Part shown: in pieces, positions 42,601 through 49,851 of the stretch
How positions within the stretch are numbered: the stretch's first letter is position 1
How the letters are laid out: each line of letters opens with the position of its first letter
Assembly: GCA_020073645.1 (NCBI GenBank)
Contig: JAIQET010000009.1
Location: 1 to 64,000 of the forward strand
Direction of reading: 5' to 3'
Length of the DNA: 64,000 nt
Source of the DNA: Terriglobia bacterium
Lineage (GTDB): Bacteria; Acidobacteriota; Terriglobia; Terriglobales; Acidobacteriaceae
Program-made: the position numbers and the translations under genes
The notes under the pieces: model-generated
The model's input: the letters and a program-made list of their open reading frames with translations, nothing else
Told to the model about the DNA's origin: nothing
Database searches by the model: none

Positions 42601-43106
42601 AGGCTCAAGGTCAGCAGCCAGGGACCGATCTCACCTCGTCCCCAGCGGAAGCGGATTACCTGAAAGGCGGCCGTAAATGCAATCAAGCGATAGGCCACTT
42701 CCAGGACCACGCGCAGGGTCATCGAGTTCGGCCACCAGAGGGCGCGGGCCACGGCATAGGCCATGACCGTGATGGAAATCAGCAACAGAGGCAGAAGTAA
42801 CTTGCGCGCATGGGTGTAGACGAAGACGGCGGCGGCAAACAGGGAGACGGCCAGGATGAATTCCGCCTGCGAAATGGCGATCAGGTAGTGCTGCACCGCC
42901 CTCCCCTCGGTGCCATGCAGCGTCCAGCGAGAGACAAAGTAGGCCAGCCAGCCCACGATCCAAAGCAGCAGGTAGCGCTCGCGAAAGGTGCGGAAAACCA
43001 GCAAGGCCGCGGCCAGCACCATGAGCGTGGCCGACTCCTGTGCGACCAACTTGGGGACGACAAGCTCCCCGATCGCATTCCAAGTGCTCCAGGCAGAGAT
43101 ATTCAT
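39612..43106 (-). CDS. Hybrid sensor histidine kinase (7TM-GAF-PAS-PAS-GAF-HisKA-HATPase-REC)
   Basis: ATG 43106 gives 1164 residues (a TTG at 43115 is 3 codons upstream). The order is 6-7 transmembrane helices (1-215), GAF (about 230-390), a PAS domain with a Cys-rich insert (CESMLP, then GCPYCRG and DPCFGGY), a second PAS (LLFEQVQEGVFVATPEGKLL), GAF (about 640-800), HisKA with the phospho-His (LISGVAHELNNPLTAILGYA), HATPase (NIINNAVDAML, GTGLGLSICYG) and a C-terminal receiver with acceptor Asp in LILDGKMPGG. The CPYC motif could respond to redox or metal. The HD-GYP response regulator gene lies divergently upstream. Confidence 0.93.
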   Translation of the reverse strand: MNISAWSTWNAIGELVVPKLVAQESATLMVLAAALLVFRTFRERYLLLWIVGWLAYFVSRWTLHGTEGRAVQHYLIAISQAEFILAVSLFAAAVFVYTHARKLLLPLLLISITVMAYAVARALWWPNSMTLRVVLEVAYRLIAFTAAFQVIRFRWGRGEIGPWLLTLSLLLLHLDWAPLTGHLPPDTSLLADLLFGLSMLLVVFDDSRMRTRRLAVINALTTTITRAQQHGPMMVTALEELKALMRADAAWFRLMEGSNMVIAQQIGLSPEFLRDCSVIAVDETQAQVLRDGVPIVVKTSAASPAMRPYLRGERFHHVVMLPVLGKKSPIGTLTLGSRRRLSYAPDDVEFLATSAHQLGLAVENLRLVEQILRSHRQWSNTFDSIHDLVLLHDSEYRIMKANLALLQRLEQAPADVMGNSCESMLPHAHGEWTGCPYCRGGDEAFYEGPDPCFGGYSMVSTSTYTEQGSKQKGTIHVVRDITDRRLAEEKYRLLFEQVQEGVFVATPEGKLLDCNDAFLRMLGYASREELMALNVDTDLYTSHEQRDAFRREVELQNYVRNFEVTLRRKDGTLLNAMESSFATRNAAGKIERYQGFLLDMTEKKRAEDEIRRRNRELNALNAMAVIATQSFDLDEILNLTLRQVITLLGAETGSIYLSDADLTTFRRRAGWGQRSADRARFSEIKFSEGFGDLVTRSRTEVITPEYLPHLPDLVADFIRADGLRSWIWVLLWSKEKPIGAMGISSREAREYTSNDENLLVAIGRQLATTIEKVRLYEETCRAYEDLRRTQEQLLQSEKMSAVGQLISGVAHELNNPLTAILGYAQLLESEGLQDRASDFVRKLFKQAQRTHRVVQNLLSFARQRKPQKQQVDICKVLDETLALRDYDLKVNDITLEREIEKEIPAVTADPHQLEQVFLNIINNAVDAMLEAGQPGKLNVRVYAQDGHVHAEFQDSGPGIKEPNKIFDPFYTTKSVGKGTGLGLSICYGIIKEHGGDISARNRPEGGAVVEVRLPSARRAETSADAAPAPRREVAIDGRILLVDDEEAVLEFERDVLAGAGANVVALINGQEVKTRLLSEKFDALILDGKMPGGWTAPDIHRWLQENCPGMEKRLLLTFSSVAEPETRAFLQENNVPYLVKPFEVADLIAQARRLLQKMLAASAG

Positions 43107-43213
43107 CGCTGACAAAGGGACCCAAGGGCTCGTTTCTTAAATAGCACGCCTGCACCCGTTACCAATGGGATTTCCCGTGTCCAATGGTTACTTTCGGAAC
43201 CTGAGATGTGCGC

Positions 43214-43219
43214 TAGAAT
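43214..43219 (+). promoter_or_regulatory. Candidate -10 box deciding the HD-GYP start
   Basis: TAGAAT lies 22 bp before the ATG at 43242. If it is the -10 element, the earlier in-frame ATG at 43206 would be upstream of the transcript, which is why the later start is preferred. No strong -35 is visible. Confidence 0.35.
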
Positions 43220-43241
43220 GGGCGTTAAACTTCTATACGCC

Positions 43242-44336
43242 ATGCCAGCCGAACGCATTCTCGTTGTCGATGACGAAGAAGCCATCCGCGAGATTGTTTC
43301 TTCCATGCTGACCTCCGCTAACTACAAGTGCCGTCAGGCCTCATCCGGCTTGGAAGCCTTGGCCTTGCTGGAGTCCGGAGAGGAGTTCGAGTTGATGCTG
43401 TCCGACCTAATGATGGCGGGCCTAGATGGCATTGGGCTGCTGGAGCGTACCAAGGAAAAGTTCCCGGACATGCCGGTAGTCATGGTGACCGCGGTGCACG
43501 ACATCTCCGTCGCCCTGGCGGCCATTCGCAACGGCGCCTACGACTACCTGCTGAAGCCCTTCGAGCGGGAGCAACTGCTGGCTACGGTGCGGCGGGCTTT
43601 GGAAAACCGGCGGCTCAAACTGGAGAATCGTCAATACCAGACCAGCTTGGAGGCCCTGGCGGCGGCCCGCACGGAGCAACTGCGGAAAGCTCTCGCCGAT
43701 CTGGAGCGATCCTACGGTATGACCCTGGAGGCTCTGGGCGGCGCCTTAGACATGAAAGATGCCGAGACCGAGGGCCACTCGAGGCGAGTCACTGCTTTCA
43801 CCATGGCCATGGCTCGCAAGCTGGGCCTGCCGAAGGAGCAGGTCGACGTCATCGCCCGCGGAGCATTCCTGCATGACATTGGCAAGATGGCCATCCCCGA
43901 TGCCATCCTCCGCAAGCCTGATAAGCTCACGCCAGAGGAAGTGACGATCATGCGTGAGCACTGCTATCGTGGCTACCAAATGCTGAAGAAGATTCCGTTC
44001 CTACTGGAAGCCGCCGACATCGTCTACACCCACCAGGAGCATTACGATGGTACTGGCTATCCGCGCAACCTAAAAGGGGACGAGATCCCTCTTGGGGCGC
44101 GCATCTTTTCCGTGGCCGATACCCTCGACGCCATCACCTCCGACCGGCCTTATCGCGCGGCGCAGACCTTTGAGGCAGCGCGCAAGGAAATCCAGCGCTG
44201 CGCCGGAACCCAGTTTGATCCGCTGGTGGTTGATACTTTTCTCTCCATGCCCGAGACCATCTTCGAGGACTTGCGAAAAGCGATCGATGCCCAGATCTAT
44301 CCTGCCTATTCCACCACCGCCAGGAGCTCGGGTTAG
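43242..44336 (+). CDS. HD-GYP domain response regulator (c-di-GMP phosphodiesterase)
   Basis: 364 residues from ATG 43242. The receiver domain (1-120) has acidic pocket VVDDEE, phospho-acceptor Asp55 (LMLSDLMMAG) and Lys in YLLKPFE. A coiled linker leads to the HD-GYP domain (about 170-355) with GHSRRV, FLHDIGKMAIPD and HQEHYDGTGYP. All catalytic residues are present, so it should hydrolyse cyclic di-GMP when phosphorylated. The divergent hybrid kinase is the likely phospho-donor. Confidence 0.95.
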   Translation: MPAERILVVDDEEAIREIVSSMLTSANYKCRQASSGLEALALLESGEEFELMLSDLMMAGLDGIGLLERTKEKFPDMPVVMVTAVHDISVALAAIRNGAYDYLLKPFEREQLLATVRRALENRRLKLENRQYQTSLEALAAARTEQLRKALADLERSYGMTLEALGGALDMKDAETEGHSRRVTAFTMAMARKLGLPKEQVDVIARGAFLHDIGKMAIPDAILRKPDKLTPEEVTIMREHCYRGYQMLKKIPFLLEAADIVYTHQEHYDGTGYPRNLKGDEIPLGARIFSVADTLDAITSDRPYRAAQTFEAARKEIQRCAGTQFDPLVVDTFLSMPETIFEDLRKAIDAQIYPAYSTTARSSG

Positions 44337-44360
44337 GTTTGTATTAAGCTTCCGGCCCTC

Positions 44361-44381
44361 GCCTGACAAGAATTGTCAGGC
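44361..44381 (+). terminator. Hairpin after the HD-GYP gene
   Basis: GCCTGACA-AGAAT-TGTCAGGC forms a perfect 8-bp stem 24 bp after the stop codon. The following sequence (AGCAATTTC) is only weakly T-rich, so it is a possible but not certain terminator. Confidence 0.45.
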
Positions 44382-44448
44382 AGCAATTTCTCCCTCCGGC
44401 ACATCCAACCAGTTTAGTTCGTAGTCCCGCAGGAATGAGGTCACACGC

Positions 44449-45090
44449 ATGCTCAAGTCCACGCGCCAATGGTGGTTGTGTATGGCAGTTATCTCGGTGG
44501 CCCTGCCACTAGGGGCCCAGCAAACAATGAGTTCGCCGGTGTTCCCGCACACCATTCCCGATGGCACCACGTTTCTGATCCGTCTCAATGACAAGCTGGA
44601 TACCAGCAAACTGCAGGCCGGTAAGCACTTCACCGCGAAACTGGCGGAAGACCTGGTTGCTCCGGATGGCTCCACCATCCCACGCGGCAAGAAAGTGAAG
44701 GGCCACGTGAGCTCGGTAGAACAAGGCCTGCATGCCCGCATGCTGCTCAGCTTTGACGAGATCGATACCGGTCACGGCAAGATGCCGCTGATTGCGACCG
44801 TGACCGGCGTGCCCGGAGAACATGCAGCCAAAGAACCCGACGCCGAGGGTGAGATCGAACGCAAAGGCATGAGCAAGCGGCGGGAGATTGAAGTGGCGGC
44901 GGTGGGCGCCGGTCTGGGAGCGGCCGGTGGCGCCGCCGGCGGCGGTGGCAAGGGAGCGGCCATCGGCGCCGGAGTCGGCGCCGGAGTGGGTGCGCTGGCC
45001 GGAATCCTGACCGACCGCAACCTCACGTTGGACAAAGGCACCGTTCTGGAAGTGCGGCTCGACCATCCGCTACAGGTGCCCACCCATTGA
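44449..45090 (+). CDS. Exported TrbI-like protein with glycine-zipper segment
   Basis: 213 residues. A signal peptide (WWLCMAVISVALPLGAQ) is followed by a domain of the kind IPDGTTFLIRLNDKLDTSKL, then FTAKLAEDLVAPDGSTIPRG. This 'IPxGTxVxxxL...D.F.A.L..........IPxG' pattern is that of the TrbI/conjugation-like beta-barrel fold. Near the C-terminus is a Gly/Ala-rich zipper (AAIGAGVGAGVGALAGILTD) that may insert in membranes. A similar protein is encoded at 46021. Function unknown; the fold assignment is moderately sure. Confidence 0.7.
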   Translation: MLKSTRQWWLCMAVISVALPLGAQQTMSSPVFPHTIPDGTTFLIRLNDKLDTSKLQAGKHFTAKLAEDLVAPDGSTIPRGKKVKGHVSSVEQGLHARMLLSFDEIDTGHGKMPLIATVTGVPGEHAAKEPDAEGEIERKGMSKRREIEVAAVGAGLGAAGGAAGGGGKGAAIGAGVGAGVGALAGILTDRNLTLDKGTVLEVRLDHPLQVPTH

Positions 45091-45136
45091 ATTTTGTGAC
45101 CGGCCCGGTCGTCGCGGAGCCGGTTCCGACGAAGGG

Positions 45137-45170
45137 AAAGGCATGGGCTTGAAGGCCCATGCCTTTTCTT
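45137..45170 (+). terminator. Rho-independent terminator after the TrbI-like gene
   Basis: A 12-bp perfect stem (arms 45137-45148 and 45155-45166) with a TTGAAG loop, running into TTTTCTT. It lies about 47 bp after the stop codon on the plus strand. Confidence 0.88.
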
Positions 45171-45273
45171 GCTTGCAGCTTGATTTCTCCCGCATATTTT
45201 GTCTTCCCGCGCGTTCTTGGTAGTGGCGGCGGCACAGGCGTATAAGTTCTAGTTGTCATTACGGAGAGAGATC

Positions 45274-45996
45274 ATGAAAACTCTTGTTGCAATACTGACG
45301 CTTCTACTGCTGGCGAGTTCGTTTGGCTTGGGGCAGGAGCATCCTGCGGTCACGGCGCAACCAAACACCGTGTTTGTCGGGGCGGATGGGAAATTCGAGG
45401 CGAATCCCGATACCGCGCTGCTGCAATTCAACATTTCGGCGCAAGAAGACACTTCGCGGGCGGCGTACGATCGCGCCTCCAAGTCGGCGGAGCAGATCCG
45501 CCTGATTCTGCGCGCGAACGGCATTGAACCGAAGGCGGCAGAGATTGGGTATTTCTCGCTGCAACCGGTCTACGATTACAAAACTCCCAAACGCAAGCTG
45601 GTGGCGTACCGGGTGAATGCCAACGTATCGCTGAAGTTGAAGGACTTCTCTAAGATCGCGCCCATCCTGCAGCAACTGGCGGATGCCGACATCACCGAGA
45701 ATCAGTCGATCCAATACACCCTGGAAGACATGGACACGGCCAAGACCAAGGCGGTCGAAGATGCCTACCGGCGGGCCCGGGACTCGGCCAATGCGGTGGC
45801 GCGAGCGGGCGGGCGCACGCTCGGAGAGCTTTCCTACGCGTCGGTGGATACGTTTGAAAATGTGCGGGTGATGCAGTCCCTGGCCAGGCCCATGGCCAGA
45901 ATGGGTGCGGAAGCGGTGCCGGCTCCGACCGAGGAGTTTAGTCCACAAAGCATAACTGTGACCGCGCACGTGAATGCCATGTTCACCCTGCGATAG
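45274..45996 (+). CDS. Exported SIMPL (DUF541) domain protein
   Basis: GGAGAGAG supports ATG 45274; 240 residues. A signal peptide (MKTLVAILTLLLLASSFGLG) is followed by a SIMPL domain: VGADGKFEANPDTALLQFNI, then NGIEPKAAEIGYFSLQPVYD, YRVNANVSLKLKDFSKIAPI and AVEDAYRRARDSANAVARAG. Family members (BP26, YggE) are periplasmic and are linked to oxidative stress tolerance, and some form channel-like rings. It is flanked by two TrbI-like genes in opposite orientations. Confidence 0.92.
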   Translation: MKTLVAILTLLLLASSFGLGQEHPAVTAQPNTVFVGADGKFEANPDTALLQFNISAQEDTSRAAYDRASKSAEQIRLILRANGIEPKAAEIGYFSLQPVYDYKTPKRKLVAYRVNANVSLKLKDFSKIAPILQQLADADITENQSIQYTLEDMDTAKTKAVEDAYRRARDSANAVARAGGRTLGELSYASVDTFENVRVMQSLARPMARMGAEAVPAPTEEFSPQSITVTAHVNAMFTLR

Positions 45997-46002
45997 AAGG
46001 CA

Positions 46003-46019
46003 GCCGGCGGGACGCCGGC
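46003..46019. repeat. Dispersed palindrome GCCGGCG-N3-CGCCGGC
   Basis: Third copy of the palindrome, with GGA loop, followed by CCTAC. It fills the 24-bp gap between the converging SIMPL and TrbI-like genes, ending 1 bp before the latter's stop codon. Confidence 0.65.
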
Positions 46020-46020
46020 C

Positions 46021-46716
46021 CTACTTCACGCTTGCAGGAATCCGGCTGGCGTCCAACGGGATGGGCCGCTGGATGACCATCTCAACGGTGGTGCCAGCGT
46101 CCAGCTTGACATCATTGCCGCGTGACAGCAGAGCGATGGCGCTCCCCACTGCGCCTCCGACGCCAGCACCGATGGCGGCGCCTTTCCCCCCGTGGCTCAG
46201 GCCGCCGATCACAGCGCCCGTCCCGGCCGAGGTGGCGACGGTCCCAACCTTCTCTCCCGTCTGGCTGTCTCCCTGGATGGTGCCTTCTTCGTCTTTGACT
46301 GAAGTCTTATCGACCCCGGGTGCATTCTCGACTGAGCCGGGCAGCAGCACGGTGTAACCGCTGGGATAAATCAGCGTGGTGAAGTGCATGAGGACTTCGG
46401 CGCGTCCTTTGATCCGTCCCGCACGCTGCACACGATTGATTTTCCCTTGCACGTAGGTGCCGGCGGGAATCAGGACCCGATTGTTCAGTACCACCGGGAA
46501 AGTGGTTTCCGCATAGACCGCGTCGCCCTCCTTGGCGCTCTTGGTGGAGATTGCGTGCTTGAGTGCCAACGGAACTTTGGTGCCGGCAGGGATGGTCAGT
46601 TCATTGGTTGTCGCCGTGGAAGCCGCCGGAGCAGGCTGAGCAACCGACTGGGCAACAGGAGTGGATTGAGCCACCGCTAGCGCGGTCAGCAGCCACAAGG
46701 TTAACACCATACGCAT
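46021..46716 (-). CDS. Exported TrbI-like protein with glycine-zipper segment
   Basis: A GGGGAGG sequence fits ATG 46716 (231 residues) better than the upstream start at 46776. A signal peptide (MRMVLTLWLLTALAVAQ) precedes a TrbI-like domain: LTIPAGTKVPLALKHAISTK, then KEGDAVYAETTFPVVLNNRV and LIPAGTYVQGKINRVQRAGR. A Gly-rich zipper follows (KGAAIGAGVGGAVGSAIALL). The order of parts is the same as in the 44449 product. The fold is seen in conjugation and envelope proteins, but no conjugation gene is near. Function unknown. Confidence 0.75.
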   Translation of the reverse strand: MRMVLTLWLLTALAVAQSTPVAQSVAQPAPAASTATTNELTIPAGTKVPLALKHAISTKSAKEGDAVYAETTFPVVLNNRVLIPAGTYVQGKINRVQRAGRIKGRAEVLMHFTTLIYPSGYTVLLPGSVENAPGVDKTSVKDEEGTIQGDSQTGEKVGTVATSAGTGAVIGGLSHGGKGAAIGAGVGGAVGSAIALLSRGNDVKLDAGTTVEMVIQRPIPLDASRIPASVK

Positions 46717-46859
46717 GGAAAACCTCCCCAACCACATTCCAGGAGCCGTGGACACAGTATAGAACGGCTTCCGCAAGAAACGTGGCCCGATGCAGAAGTT
46801 GGATGCGGGCTGAGACAGGAAAGGTTATTCGGGGGTGAATCTGGGATTCGACTGGGAGC

Positions 46860-47138
46860 CTAGCCGCCGGCGCGCCGGGTTTGGTTGTCGCGCACATTTC
46901 CCATGAACTGGGACTGGAGCCGCTGGGCGCACAGCTCACCGCAGACGTGCAGGGTGCCTTCACGGTGGGCCACCTCTTCATCCCAAGGGCAGAGATACAA
47001 CACCGGCCGGTTCAGTTCCCCAAAAGAGGTCCACATCAGCCACCAGCGGTCGGTGGAGCCCTTCAGGATTCCGCAGTTGGGCCCGGCACAGCGGTAAAAC
47101 GGAACGGGGGACTGCGGAATTGGCTTACCAGCTTTCAT
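46860..47138 (-). CDS. Small putative zinc-binding protein
   Basis: An AGGAG about 9 bases upstream supports ATG 47138, giving 92 residues. There are two cysteine clusters: YRCAGPNCGIL near the N-terminus and LYLCPWDE with HVCGELCAQRL in the second half. The paired spacing resembles a zinc ribbon or treble clef. No known family is recognised, there is no signal peptide, and neighbours give no functional hint. Confidence 0.6.
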   Translation of the reverse strand: MKAGKPIPQSPVPFYRCAGPNCGILKGSTDRWWLMWTSFGELNRPVLYLCPWDEEVAHREGTLHVCGELCAQRLQSQFMGNVRDNQTRRAGG

Positions 47139-47330
47139 GGGGTTCTGCTCTCCTAACCAAGCCATTGCACGGCAGACCATTCTAGCGAATACGAGCCGCC
47201 GGGTGCACGCTAGAAGGACGGCAGAGCAACGGAGCTTCTTAGGGGGCCGCCTACAGGAATCCGTGAAAAAAAAGCCAATTCTGGCGGCACTTGCCGCGAA
47301 GGGAGTGAGGGGGCCTCTTGTCCAGCGGAA

Positions 47331-47358
47331 GTTCTCTGTTCCTAGTTCCCGGTTCTCA
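47331..47358. repeat. 7-bp tandem repeat, RGTTYYN family
   Basis: Four units in exact register: GTTCTCT, GTTCCTA, GTTCCCG and GTTCTCA. It ends 15 bp beyond the stop codon of the minus-strand fusion gene, in a 235-bp spacer that otherwise shows no feature. Confidence 0.75.
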
Positions 47359-47373
47359 GTTGTGCCGTTGGAA

Positions 47374-49707
47374 TCACTTGTAGATCAGGTATTTTTGTCG
47401 AAGCTGCTGGAATTTTTCCAGCGGCTCTCGCCATTCTTCGGTGATACGGCGGGGATCGTCGCCACGGACAAGAGCGTCGTAAGCCGATTGATTCAACAAC
47501 AGATCGATCATCTTTTCCATGTGGAATTGCTCGGGATAGAGCTTGTGGAGGGCGGAGGCCAGTTCGATTCCCAACTCGGGTGCGTCGAGGGCGTTGCGTT
47601 CGATGGGAATGATGTTCACGCCTCCACATTTCTGGTCTTTGTACCAGGACGCGTTGGGCGTGAAGCTGGCCGCGACGAAGCGCACACCTGAGATGTTTCT
47701 GGCATTTAGATAGTCCGCCAGTTGATGTCCGTTTATCCAGGGTGCGCCCAGCAATTCAAAAGGTGTATCGGTTCCCCTCCCCACCGAGACGTTGGTGCCT
47801 TCGACCAGTGCAACTCCCGGATAGAGCGTGGCGGTCGTCAAGCTTCGCAGATTGGGTGAGGGGTTGATCCATTCCAGGCCGGTGGAGTCGAACCAGTCGC
47901 CACGCATCCAGCCTTCCATGGGAACGACCTTCAGTTGGGCGTTAATGTGGCGCTCGGCGTTGAACATCTGCGCCAGTTCGCCCATGGTCATGCCGTGGCG
48001 CACGGGTTCGGAGGTGTAGCTCACAAAGCTCTCCCGCCCGGGATCGGACACGGGCCCCTGCACGAAGGAGCCGGTGATCGGATTGGGACGGTCGAGCACG
48101 ATGACTTCGGTTCCGGCTTTGGCAGCGGCTTCCAGAAAATATCCCAGTGTGGTTTCGTAGGTGTAGAAACGCACGCCGGCATTCTGGAGGTCAATCACGA
48201 CCGCGTCCAGCTTTTTGAGATCTTCGACCGCGGGACGGCGGGCGGCGTCACTCGCTCCGTAGACGCTGTACACGGGGACGCCCGTCGCGGCATCCCGCGA
48301 GTTACCGACTGTCGTGGTGTCCAAGGTGCCGGTGACGCCGTGCTCGGGGCTGAAGATGGCGTCCAGGGAAACCCCGGGGGCATGAGCCAGAACGTCAATC
48401 GTGCGCTGACCCTGCGCGTCCACACCGGTTTGATTGGTAAGCAGCCCGATCTTTTTCTTTCCGTTCGTGGCGCGAATCAGGTCGAAATCGTGCGCCTCCA
48501 GAACGTCGATCCCGGTCTTGACTGCTCCGTTGCGCACAGCCAGCCGGCGGGCTGCTGTCTGGGCTTCGTTGTAACCGGTGATGCTCTTCCAGCGCAGATC
48601 TTCCCGTTCGCTTGGCGTGAGTGGAAGAGCCGCAGCTACCGCGGTCGCCAGCTTGGAGCGCAAGGCGACAGCACTTCCCTTCCCGCGTGGATGAACAGCG
48701 TTGGTAAGGACGATGATGTAGGTGCGCGTGGTGGGGTCGATCCACAGGGAGGTTCCGGTGAAGCCTGTGTGTCCGAACGACCCTACAGGCAAGAGCTCGC
48801 CGCGATTGCTGGAGAAAGGCGAATCAATGTCCCAGCCAAACCCGCGCAGCTCCTGGGCGGTGGGCGGCTGTTGTGGCGAAGTCATTTTCTCTACGACCAG
48901 CGACGGAAGCACGCTGCTGCCCTCCAGCAGAGCTTGCGCGAACAGGGAGAGATCGGCCGCCGTGGAGAACAGGCCGGCGTGTCCGGCGACCCCGCCCATG
49001 CGGCGCGCGGTGGGATCGTGCACCACTCCACGCAGCATTTTGTTGCGCTCGTCATATTCGGTGGGCGCAATTTTCGGGCGCCAAGAAGCGGGCGGCAGAA
49101 AGCGGGTGCGCGTCATCTTCAAGGGCGCGAAGATGTTCGTCTGGCAATATCTGTCCAGGGTGGTTCCCGAAACCCGCTCCACCAGCGCACCGAGTACGAT
49201 GAAGTTGATATCGCTATAGAGGAAACGGGAGCCTGGAGGAAAAACTGGCTTCTCCGCGTACGCCATGCGCAAGGCCGTGTCGCGTCCCTGCCAGGGCTGG
49301 TCCAAGTCGAGGCCTTCAGGAAGTCCGGAATAGTGGGTGAGCAACTCGCGGACGGTGATCTCGTCCTTGCCATTTTGAGCGAATTCTGGAATGTACTTGG
49401 CGACAGGATCGTTGAGGCGTACCCGGCCGCGCTCCGCCAGTTGCATAACTGCCATCGTAGTCGCCACCACCTTGGTGAGCGAGGCTAGGTCAAAGACTGT
49501 GTCCAGGGTCAGGGACTCGCGTCGCGGTTCGAGGGCGCGGTTGCCGAATGCCTTGTTGTAAATCACCTGGCCGTTGTGCCAGACCAGCACCACCGCACCG
49601 GGAATTTGCCCGTCGTGGATGGCCTCTTGCACGATGGAGTCGAGAACGGCAAGCCCGTTGCCGTCCGTGGTCTTGGCAGCCAGCGCGGGTGAAGACGCGA
49701 CTACCAC
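47374..49707 (-). CDS. Beta-lactamase-like domain fused to NamZ (DUF1343) exo-muramidase
   Basis: 777 residues from GTG 49707. The N-terminal half is a class C-type serine hydrolase: SxxK at Ser76-Lys79 (DLASLTKVV), YSD in FLYSDINFIVLG, and HTG in SFGHTGFTGTSLWIDP. The C-terminal half (about 390-777) is DUF1343, recognised by GLLTNQTG, DAIFSPEHGVTG, VIDLQNAGVRFYTYETTLGY and LDRPNPITG; its characterised member NamZ removes terminal MurNAc from peptidoglycan chains. In Bacillus these are two adjacent genes (ybbE and ybbC/namZ). No ATG fits: the GTG lies within the signal peptide, which is complete (RWGRSWALALLFSVVVASS) only if translation starts at CTG 49749. Confidence 0.9.
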   Translation of the reverse strand: MVVASSPALAAKTTDGNGLAVLDSIVQEAIHDGQIPGAVVLVWHNGQVIYNKAFGNRALEPRRESLTLDTVFDLASLTKVVATTMAVMQLAERGRVRLNDPVAKYIPEFAQNGKDEITVRELLTHYSGLPEGLDLDQPWQGRDTALRMAYAEKPVFPPGSRFLYSDINFIVLGALVERVSGTTLDRYCQTNIFAPLKMTRTRFLPPASWRPKIAPTEYDERNKMLRGVVHDPTARRMGGVAGHAGLFSTAADLSLFAQALLEGSSVLPSLVVEKMTSPQQPPTAQELRGFGWDIDSPFSSNRGELLPVGSFGHTGFTGTSLWIDPTTRTYIIVLTNAVHPRGKGSAVALRSKLATAVAAALPLTPSEREDLRWKSITGYNEAQTAARRLAVRNGAVKTGIDVLEAHDFDLIRATNGKKKIGLLTNQTGVDAQGQRTIDVLAHAPGVSLDAIFSPEHGVTGTLDTTTVGNSRDAATGVPVYSVYGASDAARRPAVEDLKKLDAVVIDLQNAGVRFYTYETTLGYFLEAAAKAGTEVIVLDRPNPITGSFVQGPVSDPGRESFVSYTSEPVRHGMTMGELAQMFNAERHINAQLKVVPMEGWMRGDWFDSTGLEWINPSPNLRSLTTATLYPGVALVEGTNVSVGRGTDTPFELLGAPWINGHQLADYLNARNISGVRFVAASFTPNASWYKDQKCGGVNIIPIERNALDAPELGIELASALHKLYPEQFHMEKMIDLLLNQSAYDALVRGDDPRRITEEWREPLEKFQQLRQKYLIYK

Positions 49708-49851
49708 TGAGAACAGCAGTGCGAGTGCCCAGGAGCGTCCCCAGCGCAGACGGAAATTCGCGAGGTTGGCTTGGCTTGTCCGGATATCCTGACTTTACAC
49801 AAACGGCAGGAACTTCCTCAAGAAACTGAAGTAAGGGGTGCCGCGTATGCC

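Noticed and set aside
44449-46716. Remnant of a conjugative element (TrbI-like proteins)
   Set aside because: No relaxase, VirB/TrbB ATPase, integrase or att-like repeats are nearby; both genes have signal peptides and stand-alone contexts.
47935-49488. 517-codon open frame antisense to the NamZ fusion gene
   Set aside because: The minus strand encodes catalytic motifs in both domains. The plus frame has no ribosome site and no domain.
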